A stretch of DNA of 64,000 bases. Origin: Neodiprion pinetum. Its lineage: Eukaryota; Arthropoda; Insecta; Hymenoptera; Diprionidae. The stretch's first letter is position 1. Every line of letters starts with the position of its first letter. Both the position numbers and the translations under genes were made by a program. The stretch is from positions 26,949,456-27,013,455 of the forward strand of contig NC_060233.1 of the NCBI RefSeq assembly GCF_021155775.2, given 5' to 3'. The notes beneath the pieces were generated by a model. The model saw nothing but the letters and a program-made list of their open reading frames with translations. It was not told the origin of the DNA and did not search any database. Shown in pieces: positions 48,401 to 60,200 of this stretch.

Positions 48401-49340
48401 GAGTACAAAAATACTCGATTCTTAAGTGCAGATTTAATTAATAGACACCATTTCCGCATCGTTTATTTCAAGTTATTTACGAAAAGTTTTTTTTTTTGGG
48501 CATCAAGGCTTTTCGTTATGATTTTCAAGGAATTCTGGGACGCGAACTGTAAGTTTTTACCAATTCATTGTGAGAAGGGAAATTCAACGGTGTGTAAAAA
48601 TATTCCGAGCGACGTTCTACGACGGTTCGTAGAATCGCAAATTGGGACAATAATTGATAGCGGATCGACGAGCAGCTTCGTATAAGTTCGTACCTGAACT
48701 ATGCCTGTAGGTATTTTTCAATAAAATTCTATTGCCAATATGCGGCACATCGATCTGGAATTTTTTAAATCAAATACAGATAGTGCGTGGAGGAATGAAT
48801 TTCACCGGTTTTCGTTCTACGAGGAATTTTTTTTTTTTTTTTTCAATTTTTGAAAACGTACTCGCAGCGAACTTCTTCGTAAATCTTTTTCAACCTAGCG
48901 CAGCGAATGCTAAAGGAAATCTGAAGCGATGGTATCGTGAAAAGTTTAGGGGGTTAAGTCATGTGGACTGAGATATCCAGGACTGCAATCAAACGCTGGA
49001 AACTCTGAACGAACGCTAAACGACTCCGGGGGCATCTGTAGAGTTGGAATCCTCGCGGGTCGCATGAAAACAACAATTCGACAGGCAAACTGCAGTTACC
49101 TACACCCTGCACCCTGAACGTCTCCTAGGTCGAGAGTGACTGTTGCGAGTACCAAGTGTGAGGAAACCTCAAACGAGGAGCGAGAAATCCGGCCGTATAG
49201 CTAAAGTCCATGTTCCTTCAGTTATATAGAATATCGTAGTTAATAGAGCTGGTTTTTCCTCGTGTAATAGCATATAACACGCGAGGCGATGCAACCTTGT
49301 TGCAAAATTGAGGTTAGGGTCGTGTAATGTCCGATTTGTT
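45426..49340 (-). other. Collagen intron 1, no gene supported
   Basis: Mostly AT-rich. A donor-like CTCAC cluster at about 45,600 and an open stretch at 47,640-47,800 (minus) were examined and not accepted. Confidence 0.45.
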
Positions 49341-49344
49341 TGCC

Positions 49345-49433
49345 ACAGCGCATGCGCGCGGTGCAGAAAAGACAACTTTGAAGTCCTAGGAGTTAGACGT
49401 GGTCTTTTCTAAACTCCGCGCATGCGCGTTCGC
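49345..49433. repeat. Inverted repeat carrying two GCGCATGCGC palindromes
   Basis: Arms agcgcatgcgcgcggtgcag plus aaaagac (left) and gtcttttctaaactccgcgc plus atgcgcg (right) are inverse matches about 30 bp long with a short loop. Each arm holds a perfect GCGCATGCGC (49,348-49,357 and 49,418-49,427), the core of the NRF1/Ewg binding consensus. It is either a small foldback element or a regulatory pair. Confidence 0.65.
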
Positions 49434-50210
49434 AGATTCACCCTGTGCTTCGTAGATACGATAAAGTCATAAAAACGGACACTTTGTGGACGGAAAACAG
49501 GCACGAAAAACTTTTCCACTTTTCTTTTGAACGAAAGTATTTGCCAAAATATAACTCACTTCCTGCGAATACTTTTTCGGTAGGTTTGTCAATTAGGAAG
49601 GTATTCAAACTGGCACTAAGTTTTCGAAAATTTAAGGGGTAAATTTCACCGAGATTTGTGAAAAATTACGGAAAAATATGCTGATTTTCATCGACGGTCA
49701 GAAATCCACGATATCGAGTCTTGATTAAAGATTGAGAATGAAAAAATCCGTGCACCGAAATGCAAGATGCATAAAAATTGCCCGAATTATTAACCATCGA
49801 AGAGTTCTGATCGGAAGTCATTTTGAAACCTGTTAAACCTGCGGCTTCAAATATTTGCATCCACAAACTCATACGGCTTGGTAAAAAGGTTAACCGTTCA
49901 GGATCTCGAAATTATTAGAATCTCGGAGCAGAGTAGCAACGTAAAGATCTTTCCATGCAGTAAAGCGTAATAAAAGAGTCGTCCAATTATGAACCTTAGT
50001 AAAATACAATTTCCGGCTTTACCCATGAATAGGTACACTTAATGCGACGAGTATAATAATGCCAAATTATATTAGGTACACAAATAACCTGATACTGCAA
50101 AATTACGCCCTTCAGGTTTTTCAACGAGCTTAATCATGCCTCGCCGTAAAAGATCTCGCGAATATTGTTCGCCCCTAGGTCAGAGCTGCTCTGTTCAACA
50201 ATCAACTTAC

Positions 50211-50405
50211 ATGTTTGCTCGCTGTGTAGCCGGTAAACTGCTGTAGCCGACTGCTGATCACTTTCGAGCCTCCGGAAGGCGGTTTTGCATTGTTCTGCTG
50301 CCACACGCCAATTACCCCGGTAACAATTAACGCCATTAACACTATTATACCAATCAGCAAACACAGCGTCATTATCTTGTTCCGAGGTGAAATTACCATA
50401 GCCAT
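50211..50405 (-). CDS. Collagen gene exon 1: start codon, cytoplasmic tip and transmembrane helix
   Basis: 65 codons, ending at a near-perfect donor (CAT|GTAAGTTG) in phase 0. The start chosen is the ATG at 50,405. The same frame has a stop (TAA) at 50,463-50,465 and no ATG between, although a second ATG lies two codons further in. The N-terminus MAMVISPRNK is short and basic. About residues 13-35 (core LLIGIIVLMALIVTG) are strongly hydrophobic, followed by VWQQ and a Ser/Gly-rich, basic juxtamembrane stretch ending TASKH. Positive charge before the helix and no cleavable signal peptide predict type II topology (N-in, C-out), as in membrane collagens. No furin-type site is visible in this exon. 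The upstream promoter and any 5' non-coding exon were not identified. Part of 50,406-50,462 may be 5' UTR. Confidence 0.82.
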
Positions 50406-50465
50406 ACTGACTGGTCGAATCTTGATTTTTGTTCGAAGGATTCCTCTTCTTTCACTCGTTCTTTA

Positions 50466-53430
50466 TCCGGTTTTTAAATCTTTGATTTTGTCGACAATGC
50501 GTCTGGTTAGCCGCTTCTCAACGAAAAAAAAAAAATAACTTCGACGGAGATAAAATATTTAATTATAGCTTGACGATATTTGTGTATTCATAAATTGGCC
50601 ACATGTTGCAGCGAGCCTTGCCGAATCGGATTCGTACTCATTGCAGCGTTAATTCGTTCTTCCTCGGAGAAAACTCAACTGGAACCGGAGCTTTTACGTT
50701 GTTCAGCGAAACGAAGCGCGCGGCAGAGGCAACAAGATTAACAATAGATCTATATAATTTCATATTAAATTCACGCGGCCGGTTGTGGAATTCATTGTAC
50801 CGGGTGCTAATTAACACCACAATATACGAACGTATGCAGCAGTCAATCATCTGTCCACAATATTTCTCATTCTTCGCGTGATTATAAATAGTCAACGGTT
50901 ATTTAATTCACATTACTTAAGTTTCTCTGCCGTCAATTTCACGCACTTTTAAAACGTTTTTTTTTAACACTTCATCCAAAGTTTTTGCAACATTTCAATC
51001 CAACGTTCCTACTTTAAAATCTCTCTCACGCTAAATCGTTGATTATATTTTTTCATTTACGGATGCGTTCGGTTATTCGCTATATCGAACGGAGTCGAGG
51101 CTGTAAAATACTTTTTTTCAGCGGTTATGAACAAAAAGAGAAAAAAAGAGAAACGAAAAAAGGTTGAAGGTAAAAAAAAAAAAATTTGCGTAGTGTTCCC
51201 GTACCGTTTCAACATCACCAAGAATGAACAAAATTTCATTTCATATCCGCCCGCAGCAAGATTTTGCAATCTCGTACACTTTACAGAAGCATGGAGTCGA
51301 GGATACGTTACATGCTTGTTTTATTGGTGTATGAACCATCAAAGCTTGCGGTATTAGCCACTTGAATATCATACTCGAAGCGAATGTATTTTCAACCAAC
51401 GATATTCATTCGTGTGTAATTAATTGTTTAGGAATCGGAAATTTTCTGAATTTAATTATACAATTTGTGTTCATGCGAACTCTCGGAAATATTTTCACAA
51501 TTGTCAATTCAACGAAAGTTTGCGAACTCTTGAAAAGTTTTCACGTATTCAAGAGTAGACTGGTTATCAATATTACTGATGAAAAAATCGTTGAATTTGA
51601 TACACTTTTCACCGGATTAAGATTCATTATTTTTGGATAAAAATAATAATATTAAAAAAAGAGAGAATAATCTGAAAAAAATGAAATAATAAAAAGTGTT
51701 TCGTTGACGGTTTAAACCTAATATCAATCGAGTTCGGTATGCTAAAATTCTAAATCAGTGGCAGCTACCTATATTATTCTGATTGTATAATCAAGTTTAC
51801 CGCGTTAGACGAAAATTGCACACGGTTATTTGCATCGAACCGGTATATTGTCTGAACCCTCGAGTAATCTATGGTACCTGGTATTACAAGGTCTTTCAAG
51901 GATTTCCATTGCAATTTATACGAGACTGAATTATATCCGCACGAATTTTCCTGTTACCTTGAAAAAAGGTCCATTGAATACTTTGTTTCAAAGGGTGCTA
52001 AGATGAAAATTGAAAAAGTTTTGAATACTTGCGATCGCTGTCACTGCTTTTGAATTATAACTGTAAAGATTAATCTGATCAGTTTTTTCTTCTTGCATAT
52101 TTACGCTACGACAGTTTCTTGGAAATTGAATTTGTCGCAGAGGAAAAACGTATCCGATCACATATTTTGTAATTTGCTGATATAATTTCATATTTTTTTC
52201 TAAATTATTATCTAAGAATACGTATTTTTAATGTAGTTAATTATTATATTTGAAACCAGCTATAGAATTATAAACATTTTTTTTTGAGAAATTATCAGTC
52301 AGTGATATTTTTCCTATTGAGATTCGTATTTTTCTACTTTCAATTCAATAATTCGAAAAAAATTTACATTTAAAAAGATATGAGGAAAACTCTATCGGTA
52401 ATCACGAATTTATCAACAAATTTAATGATTCTTATCTTGAGATTGGAATTCGTTTTTTTTTTTCTTTTGAATCGCTGTAATAATCACCGGCACATGACAT
52501 CAGTTTTCACAATTTTTCATTAATTCAATTACACAGTGTATATTTCATTATTTCATTAGAAAAAACGTGAAGTTACAACGAAGAATTTCTTTACTGTCTA
52601 CTTCTGAAAACCTCGATCGCTCATAATTAAATTCTCATTTGAATTATTTCTAAACATTGCCTACAGATCATTTTTTTTTTTTTTCAACAAATAAAAATAT
52701 CTAAACACGATTATCTATATCATATTAATGAATCTTGCTGACAAAACAAAAATCAACTGTTAAAACAATTCTTGGAAGTCTTTATCCCTCATTCAAATCA
52801 CTGATTCCCTTTCTTAACTTGATCCAAGATATTATGCTTCTCGAAAAATAAATTACCAACAGGGTTGACAAGGTTTATTTTTATTTTGTTTTAAAATTAC
52901 ACTCGTGTGTTGGAAAAAAAAATTTCCCCTGCGTAGATCAGACATTCGTAAATAACCATAAAGTTAAATCCAATCAGACACTAACTATGCGTAAAAAATA
53001 ATTTAATCCGTATGGTGAAATTCAGGTGCGCATGTGCCGTAAACGAGACGGAATAAAAAAATCCGCAACAAAATAAAAGAAGAAAGAAAGAAATTTATCT
53101 CAAATATCTAAACAACTCCCAGGAATATTATATCCTCCGAACCAAGCCCCGCGAAGTTGAATAATGAGCTTAGGCATAATATCCGTGCAATCAAGTTATA
53201 ATCATCCTCTGAGTTCGGGTAAACAAGACGAAACTTTTCGAACAGTGAACGCGTCACTTCAAACGCGTGTTCGACACACCGAGAGAAATAATCCAAGGCA
53301 GTTACATCCCCTGTAATACACAGGAGGGTCGAAACCGTGTCGTCGGCATGATTTCGGGAGAATGGAAATCGAAATAAAAATTTTTTAAAATTAAAGACCA
53401 CCCAGCCTTACACCTTTCGAAATGAATGTC
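50466..53430. other. DNA upstream of collagen exon 1, no gene supported
   Basis: This should hold the promoter or a 5' non-coding exon of the collagen gene, but no TATA box or initiator could be assigned. AT-rich with short frames only. Confidence 0.4.
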
Positions 53431-53700
53431 GGATATCTTCATCGCGGTTCGTTTAAGGGCGCGCGATAGGATAGCTGCTGCCGCCTCGCGGCTAGCCGAT
53501 GAACTAACGTAGACGCTTTTCTCTCCGGCCAGAAGCCCGCAGCTTTGGCGCAACCCCCGGTGCGTCTATCTAGGGGGGAGGGGAGGGGGAGGGGGGGAGG
53601 GGGTGTTGGAGTGGGATCGACGGGGTGGCAGCTCCTGTATATTTTACGCAAGTGGACCTCTCGAGATTCCCGTTGATACATTTGATCTGCGCCCAGCTGG
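53431..53700. promoter_or_regulatory. CpG-rich block with G-quadruplex-type tract; possible promoter region
   Basis: GC-rich island in AT-rich DNA. 53,573-53,604 on the plus strand is a run of five G-tracts separated by single A residues (gggggg-a-gggg-a-ggggg...). Three overlapping minus-strand frames (53,108-53,681) follow from the GC content. The position, 3 kb upstream of collagen exon 1, fits a promoter or 5' exon, but nothing in the sequence proves it. Confidence 0.3.
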
Positions 53701-54052
53701 AAACTTATCGAGAGTCTAATTTTTAACTGCTTACAACTCGGGCTTTACGATATTATTATTTTTTTTTTTTTTTTTTTAACCCCGTTGAGAGTCGTAGCGG
53801 TAAGTACTTTTACCAGCTATTTTATATCTGTTTGTTTCTTTTTTTATTTTATTTTATTTTTTTTTTTTGTTTTTTTTATTTGGATATTTAGAGAATTTTT
53901 CAACATATTTCATGGCGGATTTTGTTTTTTTTTCTTACTTTTGATAGCATGCTAACAGGTTTTCGATACTCGAGAGTAATCATTGCGGTGTAATGTAAGT
54001 TGTTATTGTTGGTGATAAATTGAATGAAAAAAATCGTGAAAATTGAAGTGAC

Positions 54053-56622
54053 GGGGCGTTTTTTAGAATATTACCCCTCTACGCATATAATAAATGTTTT
54101 ACATAGAGTGTAAGTTTTTCGGGCTGCTGATTACGAATCTGAAATCGTATTCAAAAATCCTAAGAAGCCGGATCCAATATGCCGGACGAAAAATTCTAAT
54201 TCGATCAAATCCGAAGAAAAAAGTCTGTCCTGGGGATTTTGGGGTCGTTGATTACGAATCTGAAATCAGATGTTAAAATTCAGTATGGATAATCTAATCA
54301 GTGACCGCAAGAACTCGTGGATAGAGTTTTTTGGGCGTATTCGATCAAGTTTGAAATTTTCTTTCATCAAATTGGATCTAACATCTTGAATTTTCAAAAT
54401 CTGATTTCAGACTCGTAATCAGCGGTGCTAAAAACCATGGAACAATGTCTTGTTACAAAAGTTGATTTCCTCGTCAATTTTATTACGAGATGATCATATT
54501 CTTGATGAAAATTTCTTAAATTTGACTATTGGCAAGTGACAGAGATATCAGTGGAAATACGAAAATGACGAATACCGAAATTGTAAAAAAAAAAACTTTG
54601 TCAATGGCTAGTTTTAAATCGCTTTCAAATGGTTCAAGATCTATCTAGTGAATTCGTTCGATTTCACTCTTCATCGATTTATTTTATTTGAAAGAATATT
54701 TTCTACGAATTTACTCGAACCAATTTTCGTTTTTCTTTCAGAAGCCAATTCAATATTTCCATTTTATTAATCATCTACGACATGTCGATGCCAACTTGTA
54801 AAATTAAATACTTTATGACGCCAACGTATTGAAAGCAAGTGTTTCAGTGAGTTTGTCGAAAAAAGTGTTTTGAACAAAATAAATCATCGCAGAGTGAATT
54901 TGTACAAATCCACTAGATTCGTAACGATTTTCAAGTGATTTAAAATCAATCATCGATATTCAAGAGTTTTTTACAATCAGAGTAGCTTCTGTTTGTCCTC
55001 TTTGAGTATTTTCAAAGACTATCGTAACTTACAAATATAATCACCCGGTGAATACTTGAAATACAACTGTCTCGGAATAAAATTACCAAAAAGTATAAAT
55101 TTTTCACTAACAAATGACCGTAAGTTTATTTATTTCTATTTCATTCACTTTTCCACGTCTACGTGATTTCTTTTGTTATCTTAGTCTCGAATATGAATAC
55201 GAGAAGAATAAGTCAGAATCAACCAGCAAGGAAATTCGAAAGGCACACATTGTTTGTAATATCCAACTTGAAATTAATGTGCGCGAAATTGGAAGGCTTT
55301 TCAATTTCTTTTCAACATGTATTAGTCGATTTCTGCTGCGTCTGTAGGCTGATAAAATATTTTTATGCCAAAAGAATTTTATGATTTCGTTTTCACCTTC
55401 ACTCGAAGCGATAATTACCTCATTTTTCAGGCTGTTGATATGAACTATGAAAAGTAATTAGAATCAACTTGTGTATGCTCTGAAATATTTTGAATCAAAG
55501 CTGTTTCAATATCTGTAGATTTTGCATACAGTCCGTTTAAAAATTGCGGTTAAATTTTGGGGTCCAATGAATTTCGAAATATTTTTTTACCGCTACAATT
55601 TGTGATTTAGAAATTATCCCGAATTACATTAAAATCAAAGGTGAAAAGAAAGCAGTATCCGCATGGAATAAGTAAAAGTTTAAAAATAAGACCTTAAGTG
55701 ACAAAAATGTTCGTAATTATTCTTCCATTCTCTTATTCTTTAATCAAATTATCAATCTCGCGGAATTAAGTAGGACAAATGTCTCTCGTTAAAAATTAAT
55801 GAATCTTCGAGGGGAGACATTAAAATTTAAATAACTCTTCATATAATTATAATTTATCGATCAGCAAGTGGGGTTAGAATGTAATACCTTATCCCGATTC
55901 TACGACTTGGGTTTTAAGCTTCACGTATCAAGATAAAAATCAAATAACAATCACGGTCGAAATTCCTGGTGTGATTTTTTGCAAATTTCTCCATAACCGT
56001 GCCATTTTTCTCACATATTATTAATTCAATTTTCATCAACCCTGCTAAGAATCCATTATTGAAATTATTAGCTTTACACTGTAATCATATTCTCGCTTTG
56101 AAAACATAAACCCAAACAGTATAAAATCGATTCGCCGCAGAAATTTTAATCAGTCAACATTTTCGTTTATTGTCACAAGAACCTCATCTAAAATCGAACC
56201 ACTTTTTCATCCCCGCTAGGATCAAACCACCCCTCGATTCAATTTACTTTCTCTTCTCATGTTTATCTCCTTATTACCAATTACTCCTCTGTTGACAAAA
56301 TTTCCATACTGGGTTCGTTCTATTTCACGTTCAATCACTCCACCTTTTTACCATTTAATTAACTCGATGTATCTTCATCGATAAACTCCCATTCCATTCG
56401 GCCCATAATTCACTCATTCGTTCGCGTGAATGTATTTAATGAACCGACGATCGGATTTCTTTTTCGCATGTCTTGTGGAATGACTTGTAACCGTACAGGA
56501 TTTTACGTCTTCGATCGGTATTTGCCAGCATGACGGGTAACATATTCTGTTCACTTACGTATTTGGATTTTTCCACTTTGCGTTTTTTTTTTATTTTTTA
56601 CTCTATCCTTTTCTCCTTCTTG

Positions 56623-56678
<56 letters not shown>

Positions 56679-58822
56679 TCACTTTTTCTATCTCTACGCT
56701 GAATACAAATTTTCAACTGCATATAAGCGATGCGGCGATAGATCCATTCAGCTTTGAAAATCAAGTCCATTTCAACGCTGCGGCATTCGTGAAAATCCGT
56801 GGCTTCGTCTCCCCGGTGAATCTTGGTAAAATTTCGACGATATTCCAAATTTTTCACATCCGAAGCTGACAGAGCAAATTCTCAGCTAATCTGTAGCTTA
56901 ACATTTTTTTTTTTTTGCATACGAGGGTACCGAAAAAGTGGACAGTTTAATGTTTCGTTACCTTGTGTCTCTCGCCGAGATCTTTTTACACTTCCGCAGG
57001 ATATGGAAATACAACGTGTATCATACATGAAAAGAAAAATAAATAAAATTGGATAACAATTGGTTTTAGTATTCATTTTTCTCGGTGTAAGAAGCAATTT
57101 CTTTACCTGGCTTCATATTCAGATTTTAGCTTCGTCGCAAATATGACGAAAAATGTATCTTATGATAACTGTACGTGGGAAGATTGTACGGAAAATGAAG
57201 AGATTGGTGAAAAATAATTAAGGTTTCGAAAAAAAAAAAAAAAAAAAACGAAATACCGCCGAATGAAATATTCGGAGAGTTAAAAAACAAGAGAAAACGA
57301 AATATTACAGTGAATCAAATAGGATGCTGGAGAAATCGGATGGCAAAAACTTTTTTTTTTCTTCATTTATTTGCGAAGAGCACATATGAACCAACATCCG
57401 AGAGAATATAATATTTGCAGAAGTATTCGATGGACTTTTGATGCGGAAATGTAATTCTAGTGAAAATGAAAAAAGGCGTAACGATAAAATTAATCCGGTA
57501 AACTTTGTATTCGTGTAGGAAATTAACGGTTTACACTCGGAAACATTTCCGGTTAGCGGAAAAATCTAACGAGGTACACAATATGAAAAATAATGTATAA
57601 AATTATGGTTACTTTCCAGGCCCAGCAACTGTTTAAATTCATCTGACTGGTATGAGAATAAGATATATAAACGGGGGCTAAAAGACAGATTTTAAAGACA
57701 TCGAAAAATTTGCCTAAAACTAACCCTTTGCGTTTACTTACGATTGTATCTCAAATTCATCGAAATATTTGTAGTCATTCTAAATCAAACTTATGCAAAA
57801 ACCATTCAAACGCAATTTGAATTAGTTAAATAAGCATCGACCTGTATAATGTAAAAATTGAAATCGTTTTTTTTTCCTGAGATTTAGGCACAAGGTAAAT
57901 GGAAATACAGGAATTTCATCAAAATGAACTTGATCTGAACAAAACACCGCTTAAATAATTGCGAATCAATTATTGGCAGGCTCGCGTTTCTTATTATTTT
58001 CCGATAATACGATGCATTACGATACATACTCGAATCCCACGCCCGCCGTTCCGAATTCCCCCCGTATTTTTATGTTACTGATTGTACTTTTGCGAGACGA
58101 TTCATCCTTCGATTCGCTCGACGTTCCGTCCGATGATCAGACTTGTGATATTTTCTCGATATCCCCAAAGGCTATAAGTTCCGAAAGGGTTTGTCAAATC
58201 TTCGCGACACGCTCCTAAACCTGTTTTACGATTTTTTTCATCCCTCTGGCATGATCGTTCGACACGTATGATCCACAGAACGAATGTAGCTGGTTCTGCT
58301 CTCTAAGGTCGTTTAAGATATTCCTGAAACGTGATCATTTTGGGTTGTTTACTTTTGCAGCACGATTTTCACGGGTGAAAGAACATTTCGTCGCTATTTT
58401 AAATTGCGTTTCATTTATTTGTTCTTACCGTTCCTTTTTGTTACGAGACATTTAGTCGAACTCAGTGCGAGATTTCGAGGCTAGGAAGATTTGAGAAGTC
58501 GTCTGGGCTTTTTGTTGGTCAAGAACAAGTCAGAGCAAAGTCGGAAGTTTTTTTTTTTTATCAGAGTCAAGGATGTTTAACTTCTGAATTATTCTGAAGA
58601 AAATTCTGAAGAGAGCATTTTGAATTTTTAACCTTTCGAATCACAGATTATTGTGCCGAGTCAACTTTTATAACAGAATAGTATTATATAGTTTTTGGTG
58701 TTTTTGAGTACGAATCTGAAATCGGATTTAAAAAACTCAAGATGGCGGATCTATTTATAATTTATGTAAAACATGTTTATGTGTAGAGGGGTAGCATTCT
58801 CGAAAATGAATTATTCCTTCAG
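54053..58822. repeat. Inverted repeat pair bounding 4.7 kb
   Basis: 54,069-54,105 (attacccctctacgcatata... gttttacata) is the inverse of 58,761-58,800 (tatgtaaaacatgtttatgt... agaggggtag). The phrase gattacgaatctgaaatc and variants occur at about 54,130, 54,248 and 58,710, and inverted at about 54,400. Probably ends of one transposon family inserted in opposite orientations, or one long element. No coding sequence between them is supported. Confidence 0.55.
56627..56677 (+). repeat. (CT)n microsatellite
   Basis: About 25 perfect CT units. A shorter CT-rich run lies at 60,461-60,490. Confidence 0.95.
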
Positions 58823-60084
58823 TTTTCCCGATTTTTTTCAATCAATTTGTGTCTAACAATCGTAATTCACATTGTATCACAATAATTACTCTCGAATATT
58901 AAGAAGCTATTATTGTACCATCAGAAATAGGAAAAAACCGCAAAGAAATATGTTGAAAAGTTCGCTAAATATACAAAATTGTATATCAATTAACACCGAA
59001 GCGCTTAGATTCTCACTGTTTATTTTACACTTCATTAAGATTTTTTTCTTTTTTAATTCCTGTATTTCTGCTGTTTTGAATTTCGTTCCACCCTTTTTGT
59101 GTTTTGATTTCCCTTCAACAACCCTCAAGGTTTCGAATTTATAACCATTTCCACACAGCTTTTTAAAGTTGCACGATGATAACTCTGCTACATTTTGTCT
59201 TTCATGTTTCTTTTCATTAGACTTATTATTAACGAAGTTATCTAGAGCTGTCGAGTGTTCCGCGACGAGTCTGGTAAATATGTTCATAAACCGATGTATA
59301 CATGAGTGTAAGTCCGGTAAACGAAAATTCACCCGATAGAGGGGAAAACGCAGCTACGTGACATGGGAATAAATTCGCTTATCTGTCAATCGGATGAAAT
59401 CTTTTCCCTCTTATATTCATAACTTTGAATTTTTTGCCCTCCAACTGATAAGGTCCAGTGTATTTACACTAAATGACATTCCCGGGTGAATTCGACTCAG
59501 AACATATTTTTAAATTATTTTTATATATATTTCAAATTTTCTTACTAAACTCTAGAAAGTTCGCATTGGCAGAATCCTTCAGAATTCTCAACTGTGTTTG
59601 GCCGAATAAATAAAATAAAAATAAATGAATAAGAACTCCCCCGAAAAGTACCAAGTAACAATTCTTCACGAGAAAAAATCACTGAGTAACTTCGTCAGGT
59701 TTACGACATGTTTTCATAAAAGTTTGAACGTATCTTGAAAAAAAAAAAAAAAAAAATGAAATATGAATCTAAGAAGACGAAGAAAAAAAGAAGCTGCATA
59801 AAACCAGTAATAACTGCGTTGAATTTTATCCATAAATGTGCTGGATTATTTTCTGGAAATATAATAGAGGCATTTTCAGAGTAGATTCGCTTCTATTTAT
59901 GCAATTCAAGATACACCGTACAATTAGTCCTAAACACTGAATCAAGTAGCGATCGGTAAAATGTATTTCCCATTTCCAAAAACAGGCGTATATCGGTGAA
60001 ACGTACTTTAAATTGAACGAAATCAAGTGGATCAATTCTTCGTAAATTTCCCACGTAAGATTTTGACGGATTAATCCGTTTTCT
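58823..60084. other. Intergenic DNA, no gene supported
   Basis: AT-rich with poly-A and poly-T tracts. The 140-codon minus frame at 58,910-59,332 is Lys/Phe/Asn-rich with no motif. Confidence 0.45.
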
Positions 60085-60200
60085 GTGAAACTTGCCGCTC
60101 AACGCCGAGATATAGGCAACCGCAGCAACATTTCCAACATGTAGGAATAGAAAATGAAGCTGTGGTTGCCTATTTACCGGCGTTGAGCAGCGGGTTTCAC
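60085..60200. repeat. 116-nt hairpin, 42-bp arms
   Basis: Left arm 60,085-60,126 (gtgaaacttgccgctcaacg...) and right arm 60,159-60,200 (...cggcgttgagcagcgggttt cac) pair over 42 positions with about seven mismatches, several of them G-U compatible, around a 32-nt loop. It could be a small foldback element or a precursor of a small RNA. Confidence 0.6.

Larger units (their letters stand above)
1..50405 (-). other. Membrane-anchored collagen gene, whole locus (3' end outside window)
   Basis: Gene model assembled by eye from nine minus-strand exons: 50405-50211, 36901-36842, 24296-24219, 6854-6776, 6088-5979, 5716-5546, 3931-3734, 1653-1317 and 184 to the edge. Reading phase agrees at every junction: phase 0, except phase 1 between exons 4/5 and exons 8/9. 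The joined product, about 470 residues so far, is a short cytoplasmic tip, one transmembrane helix, a stalk, an acidic/polyproline linker and several interrupted Gly-X-Y blocks. That layout is known for membrane-associated collagens (types XIII, XXIII, XXV; Drosophila CG42342 is a possible counterpart, recalled and not checked). Such proteins trimerise at the cell surface and may be shed. The first three introns are 13.3, 12.5 and 17.4 kb and hold nearly all the mobile elements. Inference: one gene, not several. RNA evidence would be decisive. Confidence 0.8.
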
